64,000 bases of DNA from Leptidea sinapis (lineage: Eukaryota; Arthropoda; Insecta; Lepidoptera; Pieridae), in assembly GCF_905404315.1 (NCBI RefSeq), contig NC_066283.1:9486001-9550000 (forward strand). The letters run 5' to 3'. This document shows positions 36,301 to 49,400 of this stretch, piece by piece. A program made the position numbers and the translations under genes. The notes beneath the pieces were generated by a model. The model had not been told where the DNA came from, searched no databases, and saw only the letters and a program-made list of their open reading frames with translations. How positions within the stretch are numbered: the stretch's first letter is position 1; each line of letters opens with the position of its first letter.

Positions 36301-38240
36301 CACAAAAATATGTATTCAGCAATATGGATATCGTGTCCGAGGTTCTGGAGGGTGAAGAAAACAATTTTGGGATCATTTTTAAATCCAAGATGGCCTTCGC
36401 TCAAAAGTATGATAACTACATTATGGGTATCGTAACCCAGGTTCTCGAAAATATGTATTCAGCAATATGGATATCGTGTCCGAGGTTCTCGAGGGTGAAG
36501 AAAACAATTTTGGGATCATTTTTAAATCCGAGATGGCCGCCGCTCAAAAGTATGATGACTAGATTATGGGTATCGTATCAGAGGTTCTCGAGGGTGCTGA
36601 GAACGATTTTGTGATGATTATTCAAATCCTAGATTGCCGCCGCACAAAATTATGATTTCAGCAATATGGATATCGTACCCGAGGTTCTCGAGGGTGCAGA
36701 GAAAGATTTTGTGGTCAGTTTTCAAATCCAAGATGGCCGCCGCTCAAAAGTATGATAACTACATTATGGGTATCGTAACCCAGGTTCTCGAGGGTGCTGA
36801 GAACAATTTTGTGATCATTTTTTAAATCCAAGATGGCCGCCGCACAAAATTATGATTTCAGCAATATGGATATCGTACCCGAGGTTCTCGAGGGTGCAGA
36901 GAACGATTTTGTGATCATTTTTCAAATCCAAGATGGCCGCCTCTCAAAAGTATGATAACAACATTATGGGTATCGTATCAGAGTTTCTCGAGGGTGCTGA
37001 GAACGATTTTGTGATCATTTTTCAAATCCAAGATGGCCGCCGCACAAAATTATGATTTTTGCAATATGGATATCGTACCCGAGGTTCTCGAGGGTGCAGA
37101 GAAAGATTTTCTGGACAGTTTTCAAATCCAAGATGGCCGCCGCTCAAAAGTATGATAACTACATTATGGGTATCGTATCCCAGGTTCTCGAGGGTGCTGA
37201 GAACGATTTTGTTATCATTTTTCCAATCCAAGATGGCCGCCGCTCAAAAGTATGATAACTACATTATGGGTATCGTATCCCAGGTTCTGGAGGGTGAAGA
37301 AATCAATTTTGGGATCATTTTTAAATCCGAGATGGCCGCCGCTCAAAAGTATGATCACTAGATTATGGATATCGTACCCGAGGTTCTCGAGGGTGCAGAG
37401 AAAGATTTTTTGGACAGTTTTCAAATCCAAGATGGCCGCCGCTCAAAAGTATGATAACTTCATTATGGGTATCGTATCCCAGGTTCTCGAGGGTGCTGAG
37501 AACGATTTTGAGATCATTTTTCCAATCCAAGATGGGCGCCGCTCAAAAGTATGATAACTACATTATGGGTATCGTAACCCAGGTTCTCGAGGGTGCTGAG
37601 AACAATTTTGTGATCATTTTTTTAAATCCAAGATGGCCGCCGCTCAAAAGTATGATAACTACATTATGGGTATCGTAACCCAGGTTCTCGAGGGTGCTGA
37701 GAAGAATTTTGTGATAATTTTTCAAAAGCAAGATGGCCGCCACACAAAAATATGTATTCAGCAATATGGATATCGTGTCCAAGGTTCTCGAGGGTGAAGA
37801 AAACAATTTTGGGATCATTTTTAAATCCGAGATGGCAGCCGCTCAAAAGTATGATGACTAGATTATGGGTATCGTATCAGAGGTTCTCGAGGGTGCTGAG
37901 AACGATTTTGTGATGATTATTCAAATCCTAGATTGCCGCCGCACAAAATTATGATTTCAGCAATATGGATATCGTACCCGAGGTTCTCGAGGGTTAGAGA
38001 AAGATTTTGTGGTCAGTTTTCAAATCCAAGATGGCCGCCGCTCAAAAGAATGATAACTAGATTATGGAAATCGTTTCCTAGGTTCTCGACGGTGCAGAGA
38101 AAGATTTGGTGATCATTTTTCAAATCCAAGATGGCTGCCGCACAAAACTATGATTTCAGCAATATGGATATCGTATCCTAGGTTCTCGAGAGTGCAGAAA
38201 ACAATTTTGGGATCATTTTCAAATCCAAGATGGCCGCCGC
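24391..38240 (+). repeat. 3,490-bp HOR (35 monomers), four tandem copies
   Basis: Copies lie at about 24,391-27,881, 27,882-31,371, 31,372-34,861 and 34,862-38,240. Offsets are 3,490 bp through markers 25,024/28,514/32,004/35,494 and 27,144/30,634/34,124, falling to 3,434 bp at 37,558 because copy 4 lost 56 bp. Copies 2, 3 and 4 share a 1-bp deletion (GGACAGTTTCAAATCC at 28,297, 31,787 and 35,277) that copy 1 lacks (GGACAGTTTTCAAATCC). This is the largest and most regular HOR in the window. The next block begins where the GTATGTTAACAAC unit of copies 1-3 is replaced by GTATGATAACTAC. Confidence 0.9.
36441..36460 (+). other. 56-bp deletion junction in HOR copy 4
   Basis: The sequence reads GGTTCTCGAAAATATGTATTC. 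In the sister copy GGTTCTCG ends at 32,957 and AAAATATG begins at 33,014, so 56 bp are missing. The lost part includes the tail of one monomer and the AAGATGGCCGCC box of the next. At most one base of homology is available at the join. It is the largest indel I found in the window that is not a whole-monomer change. Confidence 0.9.
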
Positions 38241-41200
38241 TCAAAAGTATGATAACTACATTATGGGTATCGTATCCCAAGTTCTCGAGGGTGCTGAGAA
38301 CGATTTTGTGATCATTTTTCCAATCCAAGATGGCCGCCGCTCAAAAGTATGATAACTACATTATGGGTATCGTATCAGAGGTTCTCGAGGGTGCTGAGAA
38401 CAATTTTGTGATAATTTTTCAAATCCAAGATGGCCGCCGCACAAAAATATGTATTCAGCAATATGGATATCGTGTCCGAGGTTCTCGAGGGTGAAGAAAT
38501 CAATTTTGGGATCATTTTTAAATCCGAGATGGCCGCCGCTCAAAAGTATGATCACTAGATTATGGATATCGTACCCGAGGTTCTCGAGGGTGCAGAGAAA
38601 TATTTTGAGGACAGTTTTCAAATCCAAGATGGCCGCCGCTGAAAAGTACGATAACTACATTATGGGTATCGTAACCCAGGTTCTCGAGGGTGCTGAGAAC
38701 AATTTTGTGATAATTTTTCAAATCCAAGATGGCCGCCGCACAAAAATATGTATTCAGCAATATGGATATCGTGTCCGAGGTTCTGGAGGGTGAAGAAAAC
38801 AATTTTGGGATCATTTTTAAATCCAAGATGGCCTTCGCTCAAAAGTATGATAACTACATTATGGGTATCGTAACCCAGGTTCTCGAGGGTGCTGAGAAGA
38901 ATTTTGTGATAATTTTTCAAATCCAAGATGGCCGCCGCACTAAAATATGTATTCAGCAATATGGATATCGTGTCCGAGGTTCTCGAGGGTGAAGAAAACA
39001 ATTTTGGGATCATTTTTAAATCCGAGATGGCCGCCGCTCAAAAGTATGATGACTAGATTATGGGTATCGTATCAGAGGTTCTCGAGGGTGTTGAGAACGA
39101 TTTTGTGATGATTATTCAAATCCTACATTGCCGCCGCACAAAATTATGATTTCAGCAATATGGATATCGTACCCGAGGTTCTCGAGGGTGCAGAGAAAGA
39201 TTTTGTGGTCAGTTTTCAAATCCAAGATGGCCGCCGCTCAAAAGTATGATAACTACATTATGGGTATCGTAACCCAGGTTCTCGAGGGTGCTGAGAACAA
39301 TTTTGAGATCATTTTTTAAATCCAAGATGGCCGCCGCACAAAATTATGATTTCAGCAATATGGATATCGTACCCGAGGTTCTCGAGGGTGCAGAGAACGA
39401 TTTTGTGATCATTTTTCAAATCCAAGATGGCCGCCTCTCAAAAGTATGATAACAACATTATGGGTATCGTATCAGAGTTTCTCGAGGGTGCTGAGAACGA
39501 TTTTGTGATCATTTTTCAAATCCAAGATGGCCGCCGCACAAAATTATGATTTTTGCAATATGGATATCGTACCCGAGGTTCTCGAGGGTGCAGAGAAAGA
39601 TTTTCTGGACAGTTTTCAAATCCAAGATGGCCGCCGCTCAAAAGTATGATAACTACATTATGGGTATCGTATCCCAGGTTCTCGAGGGTGCTGAGAACAA
39701 TTTTGTGTTAATTTTTCAAATCCAAGATGGCCGCCGCACAAAAATATGTATTCAGCAATATGGATATCGTGTCCGAGGTTCTCGAGGGTGAAGAAATCAA
39801 TTTTGGGATCATTTTTAAATCCGAGATGGCCGCCGCTCAAAAGTATGATCACTAGGTTATGGATATCGTACCCAAGGTTCTCGAGGGTGCAGAGAAATAT
39901 TTTGAGGACAGTTTTCAAATCCAAGATGGCCGCCGCTGAAAAGTACGATAACTACATTATGGGTATCGTAACCCAGGTTCTCGAGGTTGCTGAGAACAAT
40001 TTTGTGATAATTTTTCAAATCCAAGATGGCCGCCGCACAAAAATATGTATTCAGCAATATGGATATCGTGTCCGAGGTTCTGGAGGGTGAAGAAAACAAT
40101 TTTGGGATCATTTTTAAATCCAAGATGGCCTTCGCTCAAAAGTATGATAACTACATTATGGGTATCGTAACCCAGGTTCTCGAGGGTGCTGAGAACAATT
40201 TTGTGATCATTTTTCAAATCCAAGATGGCCGCCGCACAAAATTATGATTTCAGCAATATGGATATCGTACCCGAGGTTCTCGAGGGTGCAGAGAACGATT
40301 TTGTGATCATTTTTCAAATCCAAGATGGCCGCCGCTCAAAAGTATGATAACAACATTATGGGTATCGTATCAGAGTTTCTCGAGGGTGCTGAGAACGATT
40401 TTGTGATCATTTTTCAAATCCAAGATGGCCGCCGCACAAAATTATGATTTTTGCAATATGGATATCGTACCCGAGGTTCTCGAGGGTGCAGAGAAAGATT
40501 TTCTGGACAGTTTTCAAATCCAAGATGGCCGCCGCTCAAAAGTATGATAACTACATTATGGGTATCGTATCCCAGGTTCTCGAGGGTGCTGAGAACGATT
40601 TTGTTATCATTTTTCCAATCCAAGATGGCCGCCGCTCAAAAGTATGATAAGTACATTATGGGTATCGTATCCCAGGTTCTGGAGGGTGAAGAAATCAATT
40701 TTGGGATCATTTTTAAATCCGAGATGGCCGCCGCTCAAAAGTATGATAACTTCATTATGGGTATCGTATCCCAGGTTCTCGAGGGTGCTGTGAACGATTT
40801 TGTGATCATTTTTCCAATCCAAGATGGCCGCCGCTCAAAAAAATGATAACTACATTATGGGTATCGTAACCCAGGTTCTCGAGGGTGCTGAGAACAATTT
40901 TGTGATCATTTTTTTAAATCCAAGATGGCCGCCGCACAAAATTATGATTTCAGCAATATGGATATCGTACCCGAGGTTCTCGAGGGTGCAGAGAACGATT
41001 TTGTGATCATTTTTCAAATCCAAGATGGCCGCCGCTCAAAAGTATGATAACTACATTATGAGTATCGTAACCCAGGTTCTCGAGGGTGCTGAGAAGAATT
41101 TTGTGATAATTTTTCAAAAGCAAGATGGCCGCCGCACAAAAATATGTATTCAGCAATATGGATATCGTGTCCGAGGTTCTCGAGGGTGAAGAAAACAATT

Positions 41201-44200
41201 TTGGGATCATTTTTAAATCCGAGATGGCCGCCGCTTAAAAGTATGATGACTAAATTATGGGTATCGTATCAGAGGTTCTCGAGGGTGCTGAGAACGATTT
41301 TGTGATGATTATTCAAATCCTAGAATGCCGCCGCACAAAATTATGATTTCAGCAATATGGATATCGTACCCGAGGTTCTCGAGGGTTAGAGAAAGATTTT
41401 GTGGTCAGTTTTCAAATCCAAGATGGCCGCCGCTCAAAAGAATGATAACTAGATTATGGAAATCGTTTCCTAGGTTCTCGAGGGTGCAGAGAAAGATTTG
41501 GTGATCATTTTTCAAATCCAAGATGGCTGCCGCACAAAACTATGATTTCAGCAATATGGATATCGTATCCTAGGTTCTCGAGAGTGCAGAAAACAATTTT
41601 GGGATCATTTTCAAATCCAAGATGGCCGCCGCTCAAAAGTATGATAACTACATTATGGGTATCGTATCCCAGGTTCTCGAGGGTGCTGAGAACGATTTTG
41701 TGATCATTTTTCCAATCCAAGATGGCCGCCGCTCAAAAGTATGATAACTACATTATGGGTATCGTATCAGAGGCTCTCGAGGGTGCTGAGAACAATTTTG
41801 TGATAATTTTTCAAATCCAAGATGGCCGCCGCACAAAAATATGTATTCAGCAATATGGATATCGTGTCCGAGGTTCTCGAGGGTGAAGAAATCAATTTTG
41901 GGATCATTTTTAAATCCGAGATGGCCGCCGCTCAAAAGTATGATCACTAGATTATGGATATCGTACCCGAGGTTCTCGAGGGTGCAGAGAAATATTTTGA
42001 GGACAGTTTTCAAATCCAAGATGGCCGCCGCTGAAAAGTACGATAACTACATTATGGGTATCGTAACCCAGGTTCTCGAGGGTGCTGAGAACAATTTTGT
42101 GATAATTTTTCAAATCCAAAATGGCCGCCGCACAAAAATATGTATTCAGCAATATGGATATCGTGTCCGAGGTTCTCGAGGGTGAAGAAATCAATTTTGG
42201 GATCATTTTTAAATCCGAGATGGCCGCCGCTCAAAAGTATGATCACTAGGTTATGGATATCGTACCCGAGGTTCTCGAGGGTGCAGAGAAATATTTTGAG
42301 GACAGTTTTCAAATCCAAGATGGCCGCCGCTGAAAAGTACGATAACTACATTATGGGTATCGTAACCCAGGTTCTCGAGGGTGCAGAGAAAGATTTTCTG
42401 GACAGTTTTCAAATCCAAGATGGCCGCCGCTCAAAAGTATGATAACTACATTATGGGTATCGTATCCCAGGTTCTCGAGGGTGCTGAGAACAATTTTGTG
42501 TTAATTTTTCAAATCCAAGATGGCCGCCGCACAAAAATATGTATTCAGCAATATGGATATCGTACCCGAGGTTCTCGAGGGTGCAGAGAAAGATTTTCTG
42601 GACAGTTTTCAAATCCAAGATGGCCGCCGCTCAAAAGTATGATAACTACATTATGGGTATCGTATCCCAGGTTCTCGAGGGTGCTGAGAACAATTTTGTG
42701 TTAATTTTTCAAATCCAAGATGGCCGCCGCACAAAAATATGTATTCAGCAATATGGATATCGTGTCCGAGGTTCTCGAGGGTGAAGAAATCAATTTTGGG
42801 ATCATTTTTAAATCCGAGATGGCCGCCGCTCAAAAGTATGATCACTAGGTTATGGATATCGTACCCGAGGTTCTCGAGGGTGCAGAGAAATATTTTGAGG
42901 ACAGTTTTCAAATCCAAGATGGCCGCCGCTGAAAAGTACGATAACTACATTATGGGTATCGTAACCCAGGTTCTCGAGGTTGCTGAGAACAATTTTGTGA
43001 TAATTTTTCAAATCCAAGATGGCCGCCGCACAAAAATATGTATTCAGCAATATGGATATCGTGTCCGAGGTTCTGGAGGGTGAAGAAAACAATTTTGGGA
43101 TCATTTTTAAATCCAAGATGGCCTTCGCTCAAAAGTATGATAACTACATTATGGGTATCGTAACCCAGGTTCTCGAGGGTGCTGAGAACAATTTTGTGAT
43201 CATTTTTTAAATCCAAGATGGCCGCCGCACAAAATTATGATTTCAGCAATATGGATATCGTACCCGAGGTTCTCGAGGGTGCAGAGAACGATTTTGTGAT
43301 CATTTTTCAAATCCAAGATGGCCGCCGCTCAAAAGTATGATAACAACATTATGGGTATCGTATCAGAGTTTCTCGAGGGTGCTGAGAACGATTTTGTGAT
43401 CATTTTTCAAATCCAAGATGGCCGCCGCACAAAATTATGATTTTTGCAATATGGATATCGTACCCGAGGTTCTCGAGGGTGCAGAGAAAGATTTTCTGGA
43501 CAGTTTTCAAATCCAAGATGGCCGCCGCTCAAAAGTATGATAACTACATTATGGGTATCGTATCCCAGGTTCTCGAGGGTGCTGAGAACGATTTTGTTAT
43601 CATTTTTCCAATCCAAGATGGCCGCCGCACAAAATTATGATTTCAGCAATATGGATATCGTACCCGAGGTTCTCGAGGGTGCAGAGAACGATTTTGTGAT
43701 CATTTTTCAAATCCAAGATGGCCGCCGCTCAAAAGTATGATAACAACATTATGGGTATCGTAACCCAGGTTCTCGAGGGTGCTGAGAAGAATTTTGTGAT
43801 AATTTTTCAAAAGCAAGATGGCCGCCGCACAAAAATATGTATTCAGCAATATGGATATCGTGTCCGAGGTTCTCGAGGGTGAAGAAATCAATTTTGGGAT
43901 CATTTTTAAATCCGAGATGGCCGCCGCTCAAAAGTATGATCACTAGATTATGGATATCGTACCCGAGGTTCTCGAGGGTGCAGACAAAGATTTTTTGGAC
44001 AGTTTTCAAATCCAAGATGGCCGCCGCTCAAAAGTATGATAACTTCATTATGGGTATCGTATCCCAGGTTCTCGAGGGTGCTGTGAACGATTTTGTGATC
44101 ATTTTTCCAATCCAAGATGGCCGCCGCTCAAAAAAATGATAACTACATTATGGGTATCGTAACCCAGGTTCTCGAGGGTGCTGAGAACAATTTTGTGATC

Positions 44201-46430
44201 ATTTTTTTAAATCCAAGATGGCCGCCGCACAAAATTATGATTTCAGCAATATGGATATCGTACCCGAGGTTCTCGAGGGTGCAGAGAACGATTTTGTGAT
44301 CATTTTTCAAATCCAAGATGGCCGCCGCTCAAAAGTATGATAACTACATTATGGGTATCGTAACCCAGGTTCTCGAGGGTGCTGAGAAGAATTTTGTGAT
44401 AATTTTTCAAAAGCAAGATGGCCGCCGCACAAAAATATGTATTCAGCAATATGGATATCGTGTCCGAGGTTCTCGAGGGTGAAGAAAACAATTTTGGGAT
44501 CATTTTTAAATCCGAGATGGCCGCCGCTTAAAAGTATGATGACTAAATTATGGGTATCGTATCAGAGGTTCTCGAGGGTGCTGAGAACGATTTTGTGATG
44601 ATTATTCAAATCCTAGAATGCCGCCGCACAAAATTATGATTTCAGCAATATGGATATCGTACCCTAGGTTCTCGAGGGTTAGAGAAAGATTTTGTGGTCA
44701 GTTTTCAAATCCAAGATGGCCGCCGCTCAAAAGAATGATAACTAGATTATGGAAATCGTTTCCTAGGTTCTCGAGGGTGCAGAGAAAGATTTGGTGATCA
44801 TTTTTCAAATCCAAGATGGCTGCCGCACAAAACTATGATTTCAGCAATATGGATATCGTATCCTAGGTTCTCGAGAGTGCAGAAAACAATTTTGGGATCA
44901 TTTTCAAATCCAAGATGGCCGCCGCTCAAAAGTATGATAACTACATTATGGGTATCGTATCCCAGGTTCTCGAGGGTGCTGAGAACGATTTTGTGATCAT
45001 TTTTCCAATCCAAGATGGCCGCCGCTCAAAAGTATGATAACTACATTATGGGTATCGTATCAGAGGTTCTCGAGGGTGCTGAGAACAATTTTGTGATAAT
45101 TTTTCAAATCCAAGATGGCCGCCGCACAAAAATATGTATTCAGGAATATGGATATCGTGTCCGAGGTTCTCGAGGGTGAAGAAATCAATTTTGGGATCAT
45201 TTTTAAATCCGAGATGGCCGCCGCTCAAAAGTATGATCACTAGATTATGGATATCGTACCCGAGGTTCTCGAGGGTGCAGAGAAATATTTTGAGGACAGT
45301 TTTCAAATCCAAGATGGCCGCCGCTGAAAAGTACGATAACTACATTATGGGTATCGTAACCCAGGTTCTCGAGGGTGCTGAGAACAATTTTGTGATAATT
45401 TTTCAAATCCAAAATGGCCGCCGCACAAAAATATGTATTCAGCAATATGGATATCGTGTCCGAGGTTCTGGAGGGTGAAGAAAACAATTTTGTGATCATT
45501 TTTAAATCCAAGATGGCCTTCGCTCAAAAGTATGATAACTACATTATGGGTATCGTAACCCAGGTTCTCGAGGGTGCTGAGAAGAATTTTGTGATAATTT
45601 TTCAAATCCAAGATGGCCGCCGCACTAAAATATGTATTCAGCAATATGGATATCGTGTCCGAGGTTCTCGAGGGTGAAGAAAACAATTTTGGGATCATTT
45701 TTAAATCCGAGATGGCCGCCGCTCAAAAGTATGATGACTAGATTATGGGTATCGTATCAGAGGTTCTCGAGGGTGCTGAGAACGATTTTGTGATGATTAT
45801 TCAAATCCTAGATTGCCGCCGCACAAAATTATGATTTCAGCAATATGGATATCGTACCCGAGGTTCTCGAGGGTGCAGAGAAAGATTTTGTGGTCAGTTT
45901 TCAAATCCAAGATGGCCGCCGCTCAAAAGTATGATAACTACATTATGGGTATCGTAACCCAGGTTCTCGAGGGTGCTGAGAACAATTTTGTGATCATTTT
46001 TTAAATCCAAGATGGCCGCCGCACAAAATTATGATTTCAGCAATATGGATATCGTACCCGAGGTTCTCGAGGGTGCAGAGAACGATTTTGTGATCATTTT
46101 TCAAATCCAAGATGGCCGCCGCTCAAAAGTATGATAACAACATTATGGGTATCGTATCAGAGTTTCTCGAGGGTGCTGAGAACGATTTTGTGATCATTTT
46201 TCAAATCCAAGATGGCCGCCGCACAAAATTATGATTTTTGCAATATGGATATCGTACCCGAGGTTCTCGAGGGTGCAGAGAAAGATTTTCTGGACAGTTT
46301 TCAAATCCAAGATGGCCGCCGCTCAAAAGTATGATAACTACATTATGGGTATCGTATCCCAGGTTCTCGAGGGTGCTGAGAACAATTTTGTGTTAATTTT
46401 TCAAATCCAAGATGGCCGCCGCACAAAAAT
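38113..46430 (+). repeat. 3,392/3,293-bp HOR, about 2.5 rearranged copies
   Basis: Markers at 38,113, 38,361 and 38,449 recur at 41,505, 41,753 and 41,841 (3,392 bp) and again at 44,798, 45,046 and 45,134 (3,293 bp). Inside the second copy the offset drops to 2,993 bp (39,546 to 42,539; 40,444 to 43,437) and returns to 3,293 bp (40,824 to 44,117), so blocks of three or four monomers were lost and gained. The end (45,813-46,430) pairs with 39,128-39,745 at 6,685 bp. The block is rich in the CTGAAAAGTACG and GGCCTTCGCTC subtypes. Confidence 0.82.
42369..42762 (+). repeat. 200-bp tandem dimer duplication
   Basis: The A/B dimer containing GATTTTCTGGACAG, a B unit with GTATCCCAGG and an A'' unit with GTGTTAATTTTTC occurs twice, with GACAGTTTTC at 42,401 and 42,601. 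I saw no base difference across the two copies until the right end of the second, where GTACCCGAGG becomes GTGTCCGAGG. This is the shortest and apparently newest amplification step in the window. Confidence 0.8.
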
Positions 46431-49400
46431 ATGTATTCAGCAATATGGATATCGTGTCCGAAGTTCTCGAGGGTGAAGAAATCAATTTTGGGATCATTTT
46501 TAAATCCGAGATGGCCGCCGCTCAAAAGTATGATCACTAGATTATGGATATCGTACCCGAGGTTCTCGAGGGTGCAGAGAAAGATTTTTTGGACAGTTTT
46601 CAAATCCAAGATGGCCGCCGCACAAAAATATGTATTCAGCAATATTGATATCGTGTCCGAGGTTCTCGAGGGTGAAGAAAACAATTTTGGGATCATTTTT
46701 AAATCCGAGATGGCCGCCGCTCAAAAGTATGATGACTAGATTATGGGTATCGTATCAGAGGTTCTCGAGGATGCTGAGAACGATTTTGTGATCATTATTC
46801 AAATCCTAGATTGCCGCCGCACAAAATTATGATTTCAGAAATATGGATATCGTACCCGAGGTTCTCGAGGGTGCAGAGAAAGATTTTGTGGACAGTTTTC
46901 AAATCCAAGATGGCCGCCGCTCAAAAGTATGATAACTACATTATGGGTATCTTATCCCAGATTCTCGAGGGTGCTGATAACGATTTTGTGATCATTTTTC
47001 TAATCCAAGATGGCCGCCGCACAAAATTATGATAACTACATTATGGGTAGCGCATCCGAGGTTCTCGAGAGTGCAGAAAACAATTTTGGGATCATTTTTA
47101 AATCCAAGATGGCCGCCGCTCAAAAGTATGATAACTACATTATGGACATCGTAACCCAGGTTCTCGAGGGTGCTGAGAACAATTTTGTGATCATTTTTCA
47201 AATCCAATATGGCTGCCGCACAAAATTATGATTTCAGCAATATGGATATCGTATCCTAGGTTCTCGAGAGTGCAGAAAACAATTTTGGGATCATTTTCAA
47301 ATCCAAGATGGCCGCCGCTCAAAAGTATGATAACTACATTATGGGTATCGTATCCCAGGTTCTCGAGGGTGCTGAGAACGATTTTGTGATCAGTTTTCAA
47401 ATCCAAGATGGCCGCCGCTCAAAAGTATGATAACTACATTATGGGTATCGTATCCCAGGTTCTCGAGGGTGCTGAGAACAATTTTGTGATAATTTTTCAA
47501 ATCCAAGATGGCCGCCGCACAAAAATATGTATTCAGCAATATGGATATCGTGTCCGAGGTTCTCGAGGGTGAAGAAATCAATTTTGGGATCATTTTTAAA
47601 TCCGAGATGGCCGCCGCTCAAAAGTATGATCACTAGACTATGGATATCGTACCCGAGGTTTTCGAGGGTGCAGAGAAAGATTTTTTGGACAGTTTTCAAA
47701 TCCAAGATGGCCGCCGCTCAAAAGTATGATAACTACATTATGGGTATCGTATCCCAGGTTCTCGAGGGTGCTGAGAACAATTTTGTGATAATTTTTCAAA
47801 TCCAAGATGGCCGCCGCACAAAATTATGATTTCAGAAATATGGATATCGTACCCGAGGTTCTCGAGGGTGCAGAGAAATATTTTGTGGACTGTTTTCAAA
47901 TCCAAGATGGCCGCCGCTCAAAAGTATGATAACTACATTATGGTATCGTAACCCAGGTTTTCGAGGGTGCTGAGAACAATTTTGTGATAATTTTTCAAAT
48001 CCAAGATGGCCGCCGCACAAAAATATGTATTCAGCAATATGGATATCGTGTCCGAGGTTCTCGAGGGTGAAGAAAACAATTTTGGGATCATTTTTAAATC
48101 CGAGATGGCCGCCGCTCAAAAGTATGGTGACTAGATTATGGGTATCGTATCAGAGGTTCTCGAGGGTGCTGAGAACGATTTTGTGATGATTATTCAAATC
48201 CTAGATTGCCGCCGCTCAAAATTATGATTTCAGCAATATGGATATCGTACCCGAGGTTCTCGAGGGTTAGAGAAAGATTTTGTGGTCAGTTTTCAAATCC
48301 AAGATGGCCGCCGCTCAAAATAATGATAACTATATTATGGGAATCGTTTCCTAGGTTCTCGAGGGTGCAGAGAAAGATTTGGTGATCATTTTTCAAATCC
48401 AAGATGGCTGCCGCACAAAATTATGATTTCAGCAATATGGATATCGTATCCTAGGTTCTCGACAGTGCAGAAAACAATTTTGGGATCATTTTCAAATCCA
48501 AGATGGCCACCGCTCAAAAGTATGATAACTACATTATGGGTATCGTATCCCAGGTTCTCGAGGGTGCTGAGAACGATTTTGTGATCATTTTTCCAATCCA
48601 AGATGGCCGACGCTCAAAAGTATGATAACTACATTATGGGTATCGTATCCCAGGTTCTCGAGGGTGCTGAGAACAATTTTGTGATAATTTTTCAAATCCA
48701 AGATGGCCGCCGCACAAAAATATGTATTCAGCAATATGGATATCGTGTCCGAGGTTCTCGATGGTGAAGAAATCAATTTTGGGATCATTAAATCCGAGAT
48801 GGCCGCCGCTCAAAAGTATGATCACTAGATTATGGATATCGTACCCGAGGTTCTCGAGGGTGCAGAGAAAGATTTTTTGGACAGTTTTAAAATCCAAGAT
48901 GGCCGCCGCACAAAAATATGTATTCAGCAATATGGATATCGTGTCCGAGGTTCTCGAGGGTGAAGAAAACAATTTTGGGATCATTTTTAAATCCGAGATG
49001 GCCGCCGCTCAAAAGTATGATGACTAGATTATGGGTATCGTATCAGAGGTTCTCGAGGATGCTGAGAACGATTTTGTGATCATTATTCAAATCCTAGATT
49101 GCCGCCGCACAAAATTATGATTTCAGCAATATGGATATCGTACCCGAGGTTCTCGAGGGTGCAGAGAAAGATTTTGTGGACAGTTTTCAAATCCAAGATG
49201 GCCGCCGCTCAAAAGTGTGATAACTACATTATGGGTATCTTATCCCAGATTCTCGAGGGTGCTGATAACGATTTTGTGATCATTTTTCTTATCCAAGATG
49301 GCCGCCGCACAAAATTATGATAACTACATTATAGGCAGCGCATCCGAGGTTCTCGAGAGTGCAGAAAACAATTTTGGGATCATTTTTAAATCCAAGATGG

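Noticed and set aside
24391..38240. Assembly artefact as the sole source of the 3,490-bp copies
   Set aside because: The copies carry private and shared differences (the 1-bp and 56-bp deletions, single-base changes), which a simple repeated contig error would not give. Copy number itself still depends on the assembly.
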